Assembly: GCF_026340975.1 (NCBI RefSeq)
Contig: NZ_JAPEOS010000001.1
Coordinates: forward strand, 1,758,501 to 1,822,500
Origin: Streptomyces sp. NBC_01214
Lineage (GTDB): Bacteria; Actinomycetota; Actinomycetes; Streptomycetales; Streptomycetaceae
Direction of reading: 5' to 3'
Length of the DNA stretch: 64,000 nucleotides
Part shown: one piece after another, positions 9,170-16,907 of the stretch
How the letters are laid out: every line of letters begins with the position of its first letter
How positions within the stretch are numbered: the first letter of the stretch is position 1
Program-made: the position numbers and the translations under genes
The notes under the pieces: generated by a model
Told to the model about the DNA's origin: nothing
Databases searched by the model: none
What the model saw: the letters and a program-made list of their open reading frames with translations, nothing else

Positions 9170-9314
9170 GCCTGTCACCCTTCGTCGTGTGGTGCCCGGC
9201 CCGCTGTCGATACCGATTGGCGGAGCACCCCCCTGCTTGCGCTAATCTATGACTCGCAACGGGCACTCGCCCCCCGGCAACGCCGGAGGTGGGCTGTTCG
9301 ATGCACCGCAGCAA

Positions 9315-9387
9315 TCCCCTGTAGCTCAATTGGCAGAGCAGCCGGCTGTTAACCGGCAGGTTACTGGTTCGAGTCCAGTCGGGGGAG
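9315..9387 (+). tRNA. tRNA-Asn (GTT), copy 1
   Basis: A 73-nt cloverleaf: acceptor TCCCCTG/CGGGGGA, D-stem GCTC/GAGC, anticodon stem GCCGG/CCGGC with loop CTGTTAA (anticodon GTT), T-stem ACTGG/CCAGT with TTCGAGT loop, discriminator G. CCA is not encoded. It differs from copy 2 only in the anticodon stem, variable loop and T-stem. Confidence 0.97.
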
Positions 9388-9392
9388 CGCGG

Positions 9393-9465
9393 TCCCCTGT
9401 AGCTCAATTGGCAGAGCATTCGGCTGTTAACCGGAGGGTTGCTGGTTCGAGTCCAGCCGGGGGAG
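9393..9465 (+). tRNA. tRNA-Asn (GTT), copy 2
   Basis: A 73-nt cloverleaf with the same acceptor and D-arm as copy 1, anticodon stem TTCGG/CCGGA with loop CTGTTAA, and T-stem GCTGG/CCAGC. It starts only five bases (CGCGG) after copy 1 ends, so both must come from one precursor. CCA is not encoded. Confidence 0.97.
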
Positions 9466-9473
9466 CAAGGAAG

Positions 9474-9503
9474 AAGAAGAGGACCCCGAGGGGTCCTCTT
9501 CTT
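9474..9503 (+). terminator. Rho-independent terminator of the tRNA-Asn pair
   Basis: A 13-bp perfect stem, AAGAAGAGGACCC with GGGTCCTCTTCTT, loop CGAG, followed by TTTCTTTG. It begins eight bases after the second tRNA. It is one of the few textbook T-tailed terminators in the window. Confidence 0.9.
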
Positions 9504-9655
9504 TTCTTTGTCACCGCGTCCGGGAACCGGACAGCCCTCAGAGCGGTCTCTCTGAGCAGGCGAAGCCGATCATGCGAGGCATCCGAGGCAGGAGATCGTA
9601 TGAGCGGCTATGCTGCGGCAGACGGCGCGCACACGTGTACGCGCCACGCCGTGAA

Positions 9656-9729
9656 GGGGCGGTAGCTCAGCCGGTTAGAGCAGCGGACTCATAATCCGTC
9701 GGCCGTGGGTTCGAGTCCCACCCGCCCCA
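9656..9729 (+). tRNA. tRNA with CAT anticodon (tRNA-Ile2 with lysidine, or elongator tRNA-Met)
   Basis: A 74-nt cloverleaf: acceptor GGGGCGG/CCGCCCC, D-stem GCTC/GAGC, anticodon stem GCGGA/TCCGT with loop CTCATAA, T-stem GTGGG/CCCAC, discriminator A. CCA is not encoded. The anticodon alone cannot separate Ile2 from elongator Met. It is not the initiator, because the acceptor starts with a G-C pair. The accessory-looking block begins right after it, so it is a candidate integration site. I found no second copy of its 3' end downstream. Confidence 0.93.
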
Positions 9730-9800
9730 CTGCACACCAGGTGTGCAGAAACGATCTACCAGCGTCTTTTGCTGGCGGCGCGAGTCACTACGGTGACCCT

Positions 9801-9820
9801 GGCGGCCCCTCGGGGCCGCC
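9801..9820 (+). terminator. Terminator after the CAT tRNA
   Basis: GGCGGCCC pairs with GGGCCGCC around a CTCG loop, followed by TTTCG. It lies 71 bases beyond the tRNA. Confidence 0.75.
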
Positions 9821-10157
9821 TTTCGCGTTCCGAGGGTGCTGCGGGGACGTCCGTGTGCCTGTTGTGCTGTCCGGCGGGCGGGTATCGCCTGGGCACGTGT
9901 CGCGTGTGTGGGCGACCACAGTCAGCACCCGGCCCTCACGCCGCGCCGAGCTTCTCCAGCGGCGCATGGACCCCGTCCGGAAGGCAGACTCTGGCGACAC
10001 AGCCGCCCGCACGGTCGAAATTCGAGCCATCCGCCATGCCGTTGCCGCAGGCCTCACCCGATCGCGGAAGCGCGGCGCGGGTGGCGGCTACGGGCTCCCC
10101 CGCTCTCCGCAGGCCCCGCCCCATGCGCACCACGAAGCCTGCGCCGCCCCGGCCGGC
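9821..10157. other. Gene-poor stretch between tRNA and nuclease gene
   Basis: No gene I can support. A 65-codon minus-strand frame (9936-10133, ending GGCVARVCLPDGVHAPLEKLGAA) lies directly downstream of the nuclease gene. It has two Cys close together and could be a decayed C-terminus, but it has no recognisable family. No tRNA-derived direct repeat or integrase remnant was seen. Confidence 0.4.
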
Positions 10158-12428
10158 TCAGTCGGCTGGCAGGCCATGAGCCCGCTTGTACTGTCTGATC
10201 AGTGACTCCGGGAGACGCCCCCGAGTGTTCACCGGTCGCCCTTCGGCTTTGGCCCAGGTGCGTACTTGTGCCGGCTCGATGTCGTTCGAGGGCGGGTCGG
10301 TCTTCTGCGGGCCGGCATGCGACGGGCCGGAGGGCCCTGCGATCGGACCGGGCGCGTCGTCGCCGCGGGATTCTGTGCCGAACGCCTTCGCCTCGATCGC
10401 CGCAGCCAGTGAGCGCAGCCGTGAAGCGATCAGTGTCGGTGGTGCCGTGATCGTGTGATCGGTGCCCCGTTTGACCACGCCTGCGACGCATGGACTGCTG
10501 AGGAAGGCCAGCGACTCTTCGATCTCCTTCTTGTCGAGCGGGGTTTCCACCAACGCCTTCGTCTCGCGCCAGATGTCCCGCACGTCCAGTGCGCCGGCAC
10601 CGAATTCGATGTCGACCGGATCGTTCGCACTGTTCCACATGGCGTTCACCACGAGCGCGAGTGCTTCGGTCCGCCGTTCCGTCTCGCTCCAAGTCTGCTC
10701 GAGCGCATCGGCGTGGCCCGTGAGCAGCAGAGCAGCGAGTTCGTGCGGATACAGCGGAGTCTCGGAGTGGCGGACGATCGTCTCCGCGAGCTGCTTGGCC
10801 GTCAGCACGGCCACGTCCTCCTTGCTCGCCTCCCGAAATACCCGGCCGTCGAACCCGGGGCCGATCAACACGCTGTGGTCGGCTTGATGGCGAGCGCGAT
10901 GTTCGCTGAGCCGCATGAACCGCACATCCTGGTCGGTCACCAGACCGGCACCGTCCGTCTTGGCCTCCACCGCAATGCGCCGTCGGCTTGTCGGAGAGAG
11001 CCACAGGGTGACGACCAGGTCCGTCTTGGCCGGGCCGCTGTGCACCTCGACGTCCATGGCGAGGTAGCGGAACGCCTCCGCCAGGGCGCACTCGAACCGT
11101 TGATAGTTGGCGCTGTCCGTGGACGCGCTGACTACCTCAGCTGCCAGTTGCCCGGGTAGCGGATGGCCCTGGCCGACCTCCGCCGCGGCCGCCCTCCCCC
11201 CACCCTGCACGCTGTCTCGTCGGACGTCCCGGCCCTTCTGAAGGGGCAGTGAACGGGCAAGCGTCGTACCGAGTGCGGTTCTGCGCGTCACGTTTCCGAG
11301 GCGCTCGGCAAGCCCCGTCTCCACGAGAAGGGCGACGCGCGCCGTCACGTCCTTCCGGGTGAGATCCGACGTGGGGTACTTCTCGGCCAGGACGGCGGTC
11401 AACGTGCCCGAGTCGGATTCGGATTCCAGAGCGTCCAGAGTCTCTCCGAGTAGGGCGAGACTGAGGTGAAGGTGGCGGATGAGGTCCACGGCCTCACCGG
11501 AGGTGAGCCACTCCACCGCGAGGTCGGTCGCCGCGAACCGGTCCTGCCCCACCTGGGCCAACAGATCTAGCCCCTGGAGGGTGTTGAGCGACTGCTCGGC
11601 GGACGACTTGCTGACCTCGAACGTCTCCGCGGAGAACTGGATGATCTCGTTGCGCGACAGGCCGGCCGCCGCAGCATCGACCAGGCGGCTGAGGGCTGCC
11701 ATGCTCGCTCCACCCGCGAGGTATCCCAACACTCGCTTGCGTGCCTGCAGCTCCTCCTCGGTGACCGAGTCGAGACGCTCGGCAAGTAGACGTGGTGCTT
11801 CCGGAAGCTCTGCGGGCAGGTTCGCGGCGGCCTGTCTCTGCGACTCCAGGTCGCTTGGACGGACAAGACTCAGCCGGGGCAGCAGCGCCTGCCCGTCGTC
11901 CGTCGGGACGATCTTTCCGTTGGTCCAGCACTCGACCAGGCCCGTGCCGCGCATCCAGTGGACCCGTCGACGGACTTGGTCGAGCGACTTCCAGTTCAAC
12001 CCGTAGGCGGCGATGGCGACCTGGTGCAGCTCGTTGTAGGTGAGCCCCTCGCCGATCGACTCCAGCGTCTCCCCGAAGAAGCGGACATGGGCGTGTAGCA
12101 GGGCGATGAGGTAGTCGGTGTCACCTGTCTCGAGGAAGTGCCTGGCTTCAGGTGTCAGAAGGACACGCGACGGGCGGCCCTCCCGGGTGAACAGGCCGCA
12201 ACTGCCCACGAAATGGAGCACCTGGCGCATCGGGACGGGCGAGGCGGCTCCCGGCCACGTGAACGATCGGTCGACCAGGGGGTTGGCGTTGATGTCCTTC
12301 AACAGTGCCGTGAGGTTGTTCAGGAGCTCGGAGTGGTGCCCCGGGATATACGGAGCCCCTCCGGCTCGGGTTGCCCACGGGAGAGGGGAAGGCAGGTCTC
12401 TGCTACCCGGATCGGGCGCTTGCGGCAT
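10158..12428 (-). CDS. Putative DNA-targeting nuclease: duplicated winged-helix modules + PD-(D/E)xK + Lsr2-type DNA-binding domain
   Basis: 756 aa. Two related ~130-residue modules occupy 40-190 and 245-395. Compare GLF..LTPEARHFLETGDTDYLIALLHAH..FFGETLESI with DLL..ATDLAVEWLTSGEAVDLIRHLHLS..LLGETLDAL. Each looks like paired winged helices. Residues 440-560 resemble a restriction-endonuclease fold: FECALAEAFRYL, then D470 in KTDLVV and E488-A-K490 in AVEAKTDG. Residues ~585-685 form a helical region. The last 40 residues (VRTWAKAEGRPVNTRGRLPE..., 722-752) match the Lsr2 C-terminal minor-groove DNA-binding domain. The start at 12428 has AGGAG nine bases upstream; the frame stays open to 12572. 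Composition is less GC-rich than its neighbours. Function is inferred to be DNA cleavage or defence; the family is unnamed to me. Confidence 0.65.
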   Translation of the reverse strand: MPQAPDPGSRDLPSPLPWATRAGGAPYIPGHHSELLNNLTALLKDINANPLVDRSFTWPGAASPVPMRQVLHFVGSCGLFTREGRPSRVLLTPEARHFLETGDTDYLIALLHAHVRFFGETLESIGEGLTYNELHQVAIAAYGLNWKSLDQVRRRVHWMRGTGLVECWTNGKIVPTDDGQALLPRLSLVRPSDLESQRQAAANLPAELPEAPRLLAERLDSVTEEELQARKRVLGYLAGGASMAALSRLVDAAAAGLSRNEIIQFSAETFEVSKSSAEQSLNTLQGLDLLAQVGQDRFAATDLAVEWLTSGEAVDLIRHLHLSLALLGETLDALESESDSGTLTAVLAEKYPTSDLTRKDVTARVALLVETGLAERLGNVTRRTALGTTLARSLPLQKGRDVRRDSVQGGGRAAAAEVGQGHPLPGQLAAEVVSASTDSANYQRFECALAEAFRYLAMDVEVHSGPAKTDLVVTLWLSPTSRRRIAVEAKTDGAGLVTDQDVRFMRLSEHRARHQADHSVLIGPGFDGRVFREASKEDVAVLTAKQLAETIVRHSETPLYPHELAALLLTGHADALEQTWSETERRTEALALVVNAMWNSANDPVDIEFGAGALDVRDIWRETKALVETPLDKKEIEESLAFLSSPCVAGVVKRGTDHTITAPPTLIASRLRSLAAAIEAKAFGTESRGDDAPGPIAGPSGPSHAGPQKTDPPSNDIEPAQVRTWAKAEGRPVNTRGRLPESLIRQYKRAHGLPAD

Positions 12429-13091
12429 GGAATGGGGCTCCTGATCGAGATGTTTGGGCTTGTGATGCAGAGCATCATGCGTGCCATCAATGGTGACCTC
12501 AAGTAGCTTGTTACACAATCGGTTTGGGTCACTTGGGGAACTGGGCTTGGTGATTGTTGGACTGGGCGGCAAGGGCTGGCGTGCAGCAACTCCGACACCT
12601 TGGACTCATCCGATGGTGACGAGGGGTGCCGGGACGGGGGTCTGCGGTGGGAGGTGCCTGCGCCCGCGCTTCGGGCCGGGAGGGGCAGGGAAGGCGTCAG
12701 GTCCCCTCGGCCGGCGGCTCGGCCGGTGCACGTCCGCCCGAGTGAGGCAGCAGGGCGTGCCGGACGGCGCCCCGTCCGGCGCCGCAGCCGGGGGAAGGGC
12801 GGGCGGTACTTGACGTTGCCGAACAGTGCGCGGGTGCTGACCGCGCTCCGCACCAGCTGCGAGCACCGGGTGATCTTGTACGGGAACCAGTGCGGCCGGT
12901 GGGAGGCGTACGGGCTGAACTCCTCCAGGTTGGTCATGGCGCCGATCTCCGGCGGAATCCGGACGAGGTTGCTGCCGTGGGCCGCGGCGGACGGGCGGTC
13001 GTACGCACGCTCTTGTCGCACCGGGAACTGCCACCGCCGATCCCATCATGTGACGAGGAGCTGAGCATCCAGTCGTTCATACGCTGACGCC
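12429..13091. other. Low-coding region with promoter space for both flanking units
   Basis: The first ~150 bases upstream of the nuclease gene are relatively AT-rich and probably carry its promoter. The centre holds a leucine-rich-repeat gene remnant (separate entry). Before the GTG at 13092 there is no Shine-Dalgarno sequence. A TACGCT hexamer at 13080-13085 would place a transcript start on or next to the GTG, which suggests a leaderless operon mRNA, though I see no good -35. Confidence 0.4.
12785..12970 (-). pseudogene. Remnant of a Streptomyces leucine-rich-repeat protein gene
   Basis: The minus-strand frame reads NLVRIPPEIGAMTNLEEF, a typical leucine-rich repeat (L..IP.EIG.L.NL), and then SPYASHRPHWFPYKITRC and STRALFGNVKYRPPFPRL. 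The latter resembles the C-terminal flank of LRR proteins common in Streptomyces (HWFPYE.TRC, STRALYGN.K.RPPFP). Sequence before and after decays into unrelated arginine-rich frames and there is no start. It is a fragment, probably left from an earlier insertion or deletion next to the island. Confidence 0.5.
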
Positions 13092-15056
13092 GTGACGGAA
13101 CAGCTGGTGGTTGACGGTCCCGGAGCGGGCTGGACCTCTGTGGTCAGCGGGCATCTGCGGTGGATCGAGGGGCAGCTCGATGGTCTCGGTCTTCCGACCG
13201 AACGCTCCGACGAGCTGAGGGCCCGGCTCCTTGCGGTCCAGGTACGGGCAGCCGACCCGCGGTTGCGGGTGGCCGTCTTCGGCGAGGCGTCCAGTGGCAA
13301 GAGCACGCTGCTCAACGCCTTCCTGCGGCGCCGGTTGCTGCCCTCCTCCGCCCTCGTGACGACGCGTACGACTACGGTGCTGGAATACCGCGAGGGCGGC
13401 GAAGGGCTGATGGTGAGAACCGCGGACGGCCCCTTGCTGGAGTGGCCGTCCGTGCCGTTCGCCACGTGGGCGGGGCGGAGGCGGGAGTCCGGGCCGGACA
13501 CGTTGGAGCGGGCGCTACAGCGCGTGCTGACCACGACACTGGCCGACGAGGTGGCCAGTTTGCGGGTGTTCTCGCCGGTCCGGCTGCTGGGCGGCGGAGT
13601 CACGGTGATCGACACCCCGGGGTTCAACGTGACCGAGCGGGGACACCGGGAGCTGGCCGAGGCCGCGGCGCGGCAGGCGGACGTGGCGCTCGTGGTGGTG
13701 CCCGCCGTCGCGGCGCTATCGCTGACCCTGGTGGACTTCCTCACCGGTCCGCTGAGCGACCACCACGACCGGTGTGCGTTCGTCCTCACCAAGCTCGACC
13801 TGCTCGACGAAGACGAGCGGTCCGAAGCCGTTGCGGTGGTCGAGCGCCGGCTTCGGGATCTGGGCTGCGCGGATCCACTGCTGCTGCCCTGCTCCCCGGG
13901 CAAGGCGTTGGGCGAGGTCGAGGCCGGCGGCGTCCGCGGGCCGGGTGGGCCGGGCGAGCTGGGCGGGCCGGGCGGGTCGGGCCATCTCGCGTCGTTCCTC
14001 GAGGTGGAGGCGAGGATCGCGCAGCTCGCCGCGGACAGCCGCCGGTCGGCCGTCGCCGCCACGACGCTCGGGCTGCTCTCGGAACTGCTGTCGGCGGTGG
14101 AGGCGACGGCCGAGGCCCGGCGCACCGCGCTCGGCCGGGGAGAGCGCGAGCTGGCGACCCTGACGCTGCCGGACTTTCCCGCCTTCCTCGACACCTGGGC
14201 CGCGCGCACGCGGCGCCGGGCCGCGACCGAGCTGAATCCCGCCCTGAGCCGGACGTCACCGCAGTCCCGTACGACGCTCGAGGTGAAGGTCGGCAACGCG
14301 GTGGCGGGCGAGAAGATCAACGACTTGGCCGGCGCCGCGGAAGAGGTGTCCCGTCTGGTCCGGAACCACCTGCGGCAAGATGCCCAGCAAGCCGTCCGCA
14401 GGGCGGCGAAGCGGGCCGGCGAGGTGCTGACCACCGCCGCCGCGGAACTCGCCCGTGACTTCGCGGCCCAGTACAGCGCGCTGGTCGACCTGGCCGGCGA
14501 GACCAGGACGGCTGCCCCCGTGCCACCCGTGGTGTGGCCGGACCCGCCCGCCCCGGACATGTCCGGCATCGACCGTGCGCTCAGCGCGATCGGCACCCAG
14601 CTGACCACCAGCGGCAAATGGCGCACCGGCGGCGGGGCGATGGCCGGTGCCCTGGCCGGCGGTCTGGTCGTCCCGGGCATCGGCGCCGTCGTCGGTGGCG
14701 TGCTCGGCGCGCTCATCGGGCGCCGCGGCCCCGATGCGACCCGGGAGCAGTTCCTGCAGCAGGTCAGCCCGGTCATCGCTGCCGCGCACGAAGAGATCGG
14801 CGCCCTCGCCGCCTGCCTGCCGCGCGTCGAGGAGAGCCTCACCGAGAGCGTCGCCGCGATCCGGCGGCAGTACGACGACGAGTGGCGCGAGGAGATCGCC
14901 CGGCTCACCGCGGCCCATGAAGGGCGGCGGGCCGAACTGGCCGCCGGCATCGCTCACGCCGAGGAGACCGCGGCGACCGCCCGACGACGGCGCGACGAAA
15001 TCGCTGCCCTGCGCCGGCACACCAGCCGGAACGTCCCCAACCCCGAGGAGCCGTGA
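13092..15056 (+). CDS. Dynamin-like GTPase 1
   Basis: 654 aa. G1 is GEASSGKS (64-71), G2 lies in the TTRTTT stretch (91-95), G3 is DTPG (174-177) and G4 is TKLD (233-236), so this is the only one of the three GTPases with a canonical G4. A long alpha-helical region follows. Residues ~514-543 form a Gly/Ala/Val-rich hydrophobic hairpin (AGALAGGLVVPGIGAVVGGV), a likely membrane paddle, and the C-terminus (590-640) is a charged coiled coil. This is the layout of bacterial dynamin-like proteins, which bind GTP, insert into and remodel membranes. It is the first gene of a four-gene operon; the next start is three bases after the stop. A short GGPGG repeat lies at 277-295. GTG start without a Shine-Dalgarno. 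Confidence 0.85.
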   Translation: MTEQLVVDGPGAGWTSVVSGHLRWIEGQLDGLGLPTERSDELRARLLAVQVRAADPRLRVAVFGEASSGKSTLLNAFLRRRLLPSSALVTTRTTTVLEYREGGEGLMVRTADGPLLEWPSVPFATWAGRRRESGPDTLERALQRVLTTTLADEVASLRVFSPVRLLGGGVTVIDTPGFNVTERGHRELAEAAARQADVALVVVPAVAALSLTLVDFLTGPLSDHHDRCAFVLTKLDLLDEDERSEAVAVVERRLRDLGCADPLLLPCSPGKALGEVEAGGVRGPGGPGELGGPGGSGHLASFLEVEARIAQLAADSRRSAVAATTLGLLSELLSAVEATAEARRTALGRGERELATLTLPDFPAFLDTWAARTRRRAATELNPALSRTSPQSRTTLEVKVGNAVAGEKINDLAGAAEEVSRLVRNHLRQDAQQAVRRAAKRAGEVLTTAAAELARDFAAQYSALVDLAGETRTAAPVPPVVWPDPPAPDMSGIDRALSAIGTQLTTSGKWRTGGGAMAGALAGGLVVPGIGAVVGGVLGALIGRRGPDATREQFLQQVSPVIAAAHEEIGALAACLPRVEESLTESVAAIRRQYDDEWREEIARLTAAHEGRRAELAAGIAHAEETAATARRRRDEIAALRRHTSRNVPNPEEP

Positions 15057-15059
15057 CCA

Positions 15060-16907
15060 GTGACCAGTACACCCCCTCCTCCGGCGGGCTCCCCGCCGGA
15101 GGACGAACCCACCAGCCGCTTGGCCGATGTCGCCAGCGCCGCCCCCGGCTGGCTGCGGCAGGCCCGTCAGCTCGCCGAGGACCACGGGCAGGACTCCATC
15201 CGGGAGGCGCTGGACCTGCTGGCCGCCGGGCGCGGCCGGCCCGCGTTCCGGATCGCGGTGGTGGGCGAGTTCAACCGAGGCAAGTCCACGGTGATCAACC
15301 GGCTCCTGGACCGCGACCTGCTGCCTACGGGTCCCCTTCCAACCTCGCGGGCACCGGTGGTGATCCGGGCCTGCGACGAGGAGGGACTGACCCTCGGCTG
15401 GCCGGACGGCCGCCGTGAACTGCGCAAGCTCGACGACGACACCCTCTGGGACGGGCTGACCGGCCCCCCGGCGGAACGGGAGCCGGGTGCTCCCGCAGCG
15501 CCCCCGGAACCTGCCATGACCGTGGCGGTGGCCCACGACTGGCTCGCGGGTCTGGACGCCGAACTGGTCGACACGCCGGGGGTCAACTCCGGTACGGAGG
15601 AGCAGTTCGAGCAGGTGCGCCGAACCACGGCCGGCAGCGACGCCGTGCTGTTCGTCGTCTCGGCCCTCTCCCCGGTGAGCATCACCGAGCGGCGCCTCCT
15701 CGAGGAGGAGGTCCTGTGCCGACACGTACCCTTCGTGGCCGTCGTCGTGACCATGCTGGACCTGGTGGACGATGACGACCGCGAGGAGGCCGTGCGAGAC
15801 CTCAGGGCACGGCTGTCCGGCCTGCCCGTGCTGATCGCCCCGGCGCCCGGCGGAGGCGAGTCCGAGCTCGCCTCCCTGCGCTCGCTGTTGGAGGGGTTCG
15901 CGCGGGACAGCGAACGGGCGCTGTGGCGTGACCGGGCGATCGCCGCCCAAGTGGCGGACCACTGCGAGGTGATGGCCCAGATCGCCGCCGAGGCCGACGC
16001 GGCGGGTCGGCTGTCGAAAGAAGAGGTTGCGGAGCGGGCCGGGCTGGCGCAAACGCTGCGGGAGAGCGAAGACGGGGAGTGGGCCCGTATCCAAGGCAAT
16101 TTGACGGCACGTCAACTCCAGCTCGGTACCCGTCTGCGTGAACACGTCCAGAAGGGGCGTGACGGCATCATCGAACGGCTGCGCTGGGACCTGGAGCGGG
16201 CCTCCGACCCGGGCACCTGGTGGGAACGCGACCTGCCGGTCCGGCTGGGGCACGAACTGTCGCTGCTGGCCCGAAGCTCCGAACGCACGGTCCTGCTGCC
16301 GGCCATGGCCGCGGACACCGACTGGCTGGACCGGGAAGTGGCGCACAGGCTGCCGGGTGCGGCGCGCAGCCCACTGCCCGGGGCGTTGGAGCTGTCCGCC
16401 GAGGCGGACGTCGCCGGCGAGGTCTCCAGCCTGTCCAAGACCCGCTTGGCCACCCGGTTGGGTGCCCAGGGCGGTTCGATCCTCGGCTTTCTGATCGCCT
16501 ACGCCCGCCAGCGCCAGCGATCAGGCTCCGGCCGGTCCGGAGCGCCGCCGATGCTCTACAGCGGCGTCCTGAGCCTGGTCGGCGGTCTGCTGGCCGAGAC
16601 GCACATCAGGAACGCCACCGAGGAGCGGCGCCGCCAGGTCGACGCCGTCCTCGTGCGGGCGGTCGACGAGAGTGCGGGAGCCTTCCAGCGGCGGGCCGTC
16701 GACGCACTCGGTGAGGTCTACGCGGACGTGTTCGCCCGACTCCGCGAGTCCCACGAGGCCTGGGCGGACGCCCGGCGGGCGGCGGCCGAAGCACCATCGG
16801 CATCCGGTACGGACTGGCCGCGCCTGGCGAGCGCCGCGACGGAGCTGGCCGGCCGCATCCGTTCCGCACTCGCCAGCGGCGTGCGGGTCGGGGAGGAAAA
16901 CGAATGA
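15060..16907 (+). CDS. Dynamin-like GTPase 2
   Basis: 615 aa. G1 is GEFNRGKS (69-76), followed by LPTGPLPTSRAPV (G2 Thr/Ser), and G3 is DTPG (171-174). The G4 position reads TMLD (231-234), so the lysine that normally contacts guanine is missing. A helical bundle follows, with a hydrophobic stretch around ILGFLIAYA and MLYSGVLSLVGGLLAETH (~475-520) that could touch membrane. Bacterial dynamins often come as non-identical adjacent pairs that hetero-oligomerise. Here there are three. The gene starts three bases after GTPase 1 (GTGACCA is tandemly duplicated at the junction), and its stop overlaps GTPase 3 as ATGA. Confidence 0.85.
   Translation: MTSTPPPPAGSPPEDEPTSRLADVASAAPGWLRQARQLAEDHGQDSIREALDLLAAGRGRPAFRIAVVGEFNRGKSTVINRLLDRDLLPTGPLPTSRAPVVIRACDEEGLTLGWPDGRRELRKLDDDTLWDGLTGPPAEREPGAPAAPPEPAMTVAVAHDWLAGLDAELVDTPGVNSGTEEQFEQVRRTTAGSDAVLFVVSALSPVSITERRLLEEEVLCRHVPFVAVVVTMLDLVDDDDREEAVRDLRARLSGLPVLIAPAPGGGESELASLRSLLEGFARDSERALWRDRAIAAQVADHCEVMAQIAAEADAAGRLSKEEVAERAGLAQTLRESEDGEWARIQGNLTARQLQLGTRLREHVQKGRDGIIERLRWDLERASDPGTWWERDLPVRLGHELSLLARSSERTVLLPAMAADTDWLDREVAHRLPGAARSPLPGALELSAEADVAGEVSSLSKTRLATRLGAQGGSILGFLIAYARQRQRSGSGRSGAPPMLYSGVLSLVGGLLAETHIRNATEERRRQVDAVLVRAVDESAGAFQRRAVDALGEVYADVFARLRESHEAWADARRAAAEAPSASGTDWPRLASAATELAGRIRSALASGVRVGEENE

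Noticed and set aside
9705..10205. Plus-strand frame starting inside the CAT tRNA
   Set aside because: It begins in a tRNA, crosses its terminator and has no protein-like features.
12600..13064. Plus-strand frame over the LRR remnant
   Set aside because: No motif or start signal. The opposite strand carries the recognisable LRR segment.
13046..14950. Ser/Arg-rich minus-strand frame of 634 codons
   Set aside because: Antisense to dynamin-like GTPase 1. The S/R/A-rich composition is typical of complementary frames in GC-rich DNA.
14256..16346. Minus-strand frame of ~700 codons opposite the dynamin genes
   Set aside because: Low-complexity Gly/Arg/Gln composition, and it lies wholly over two GTPase genes with intact G motifs.
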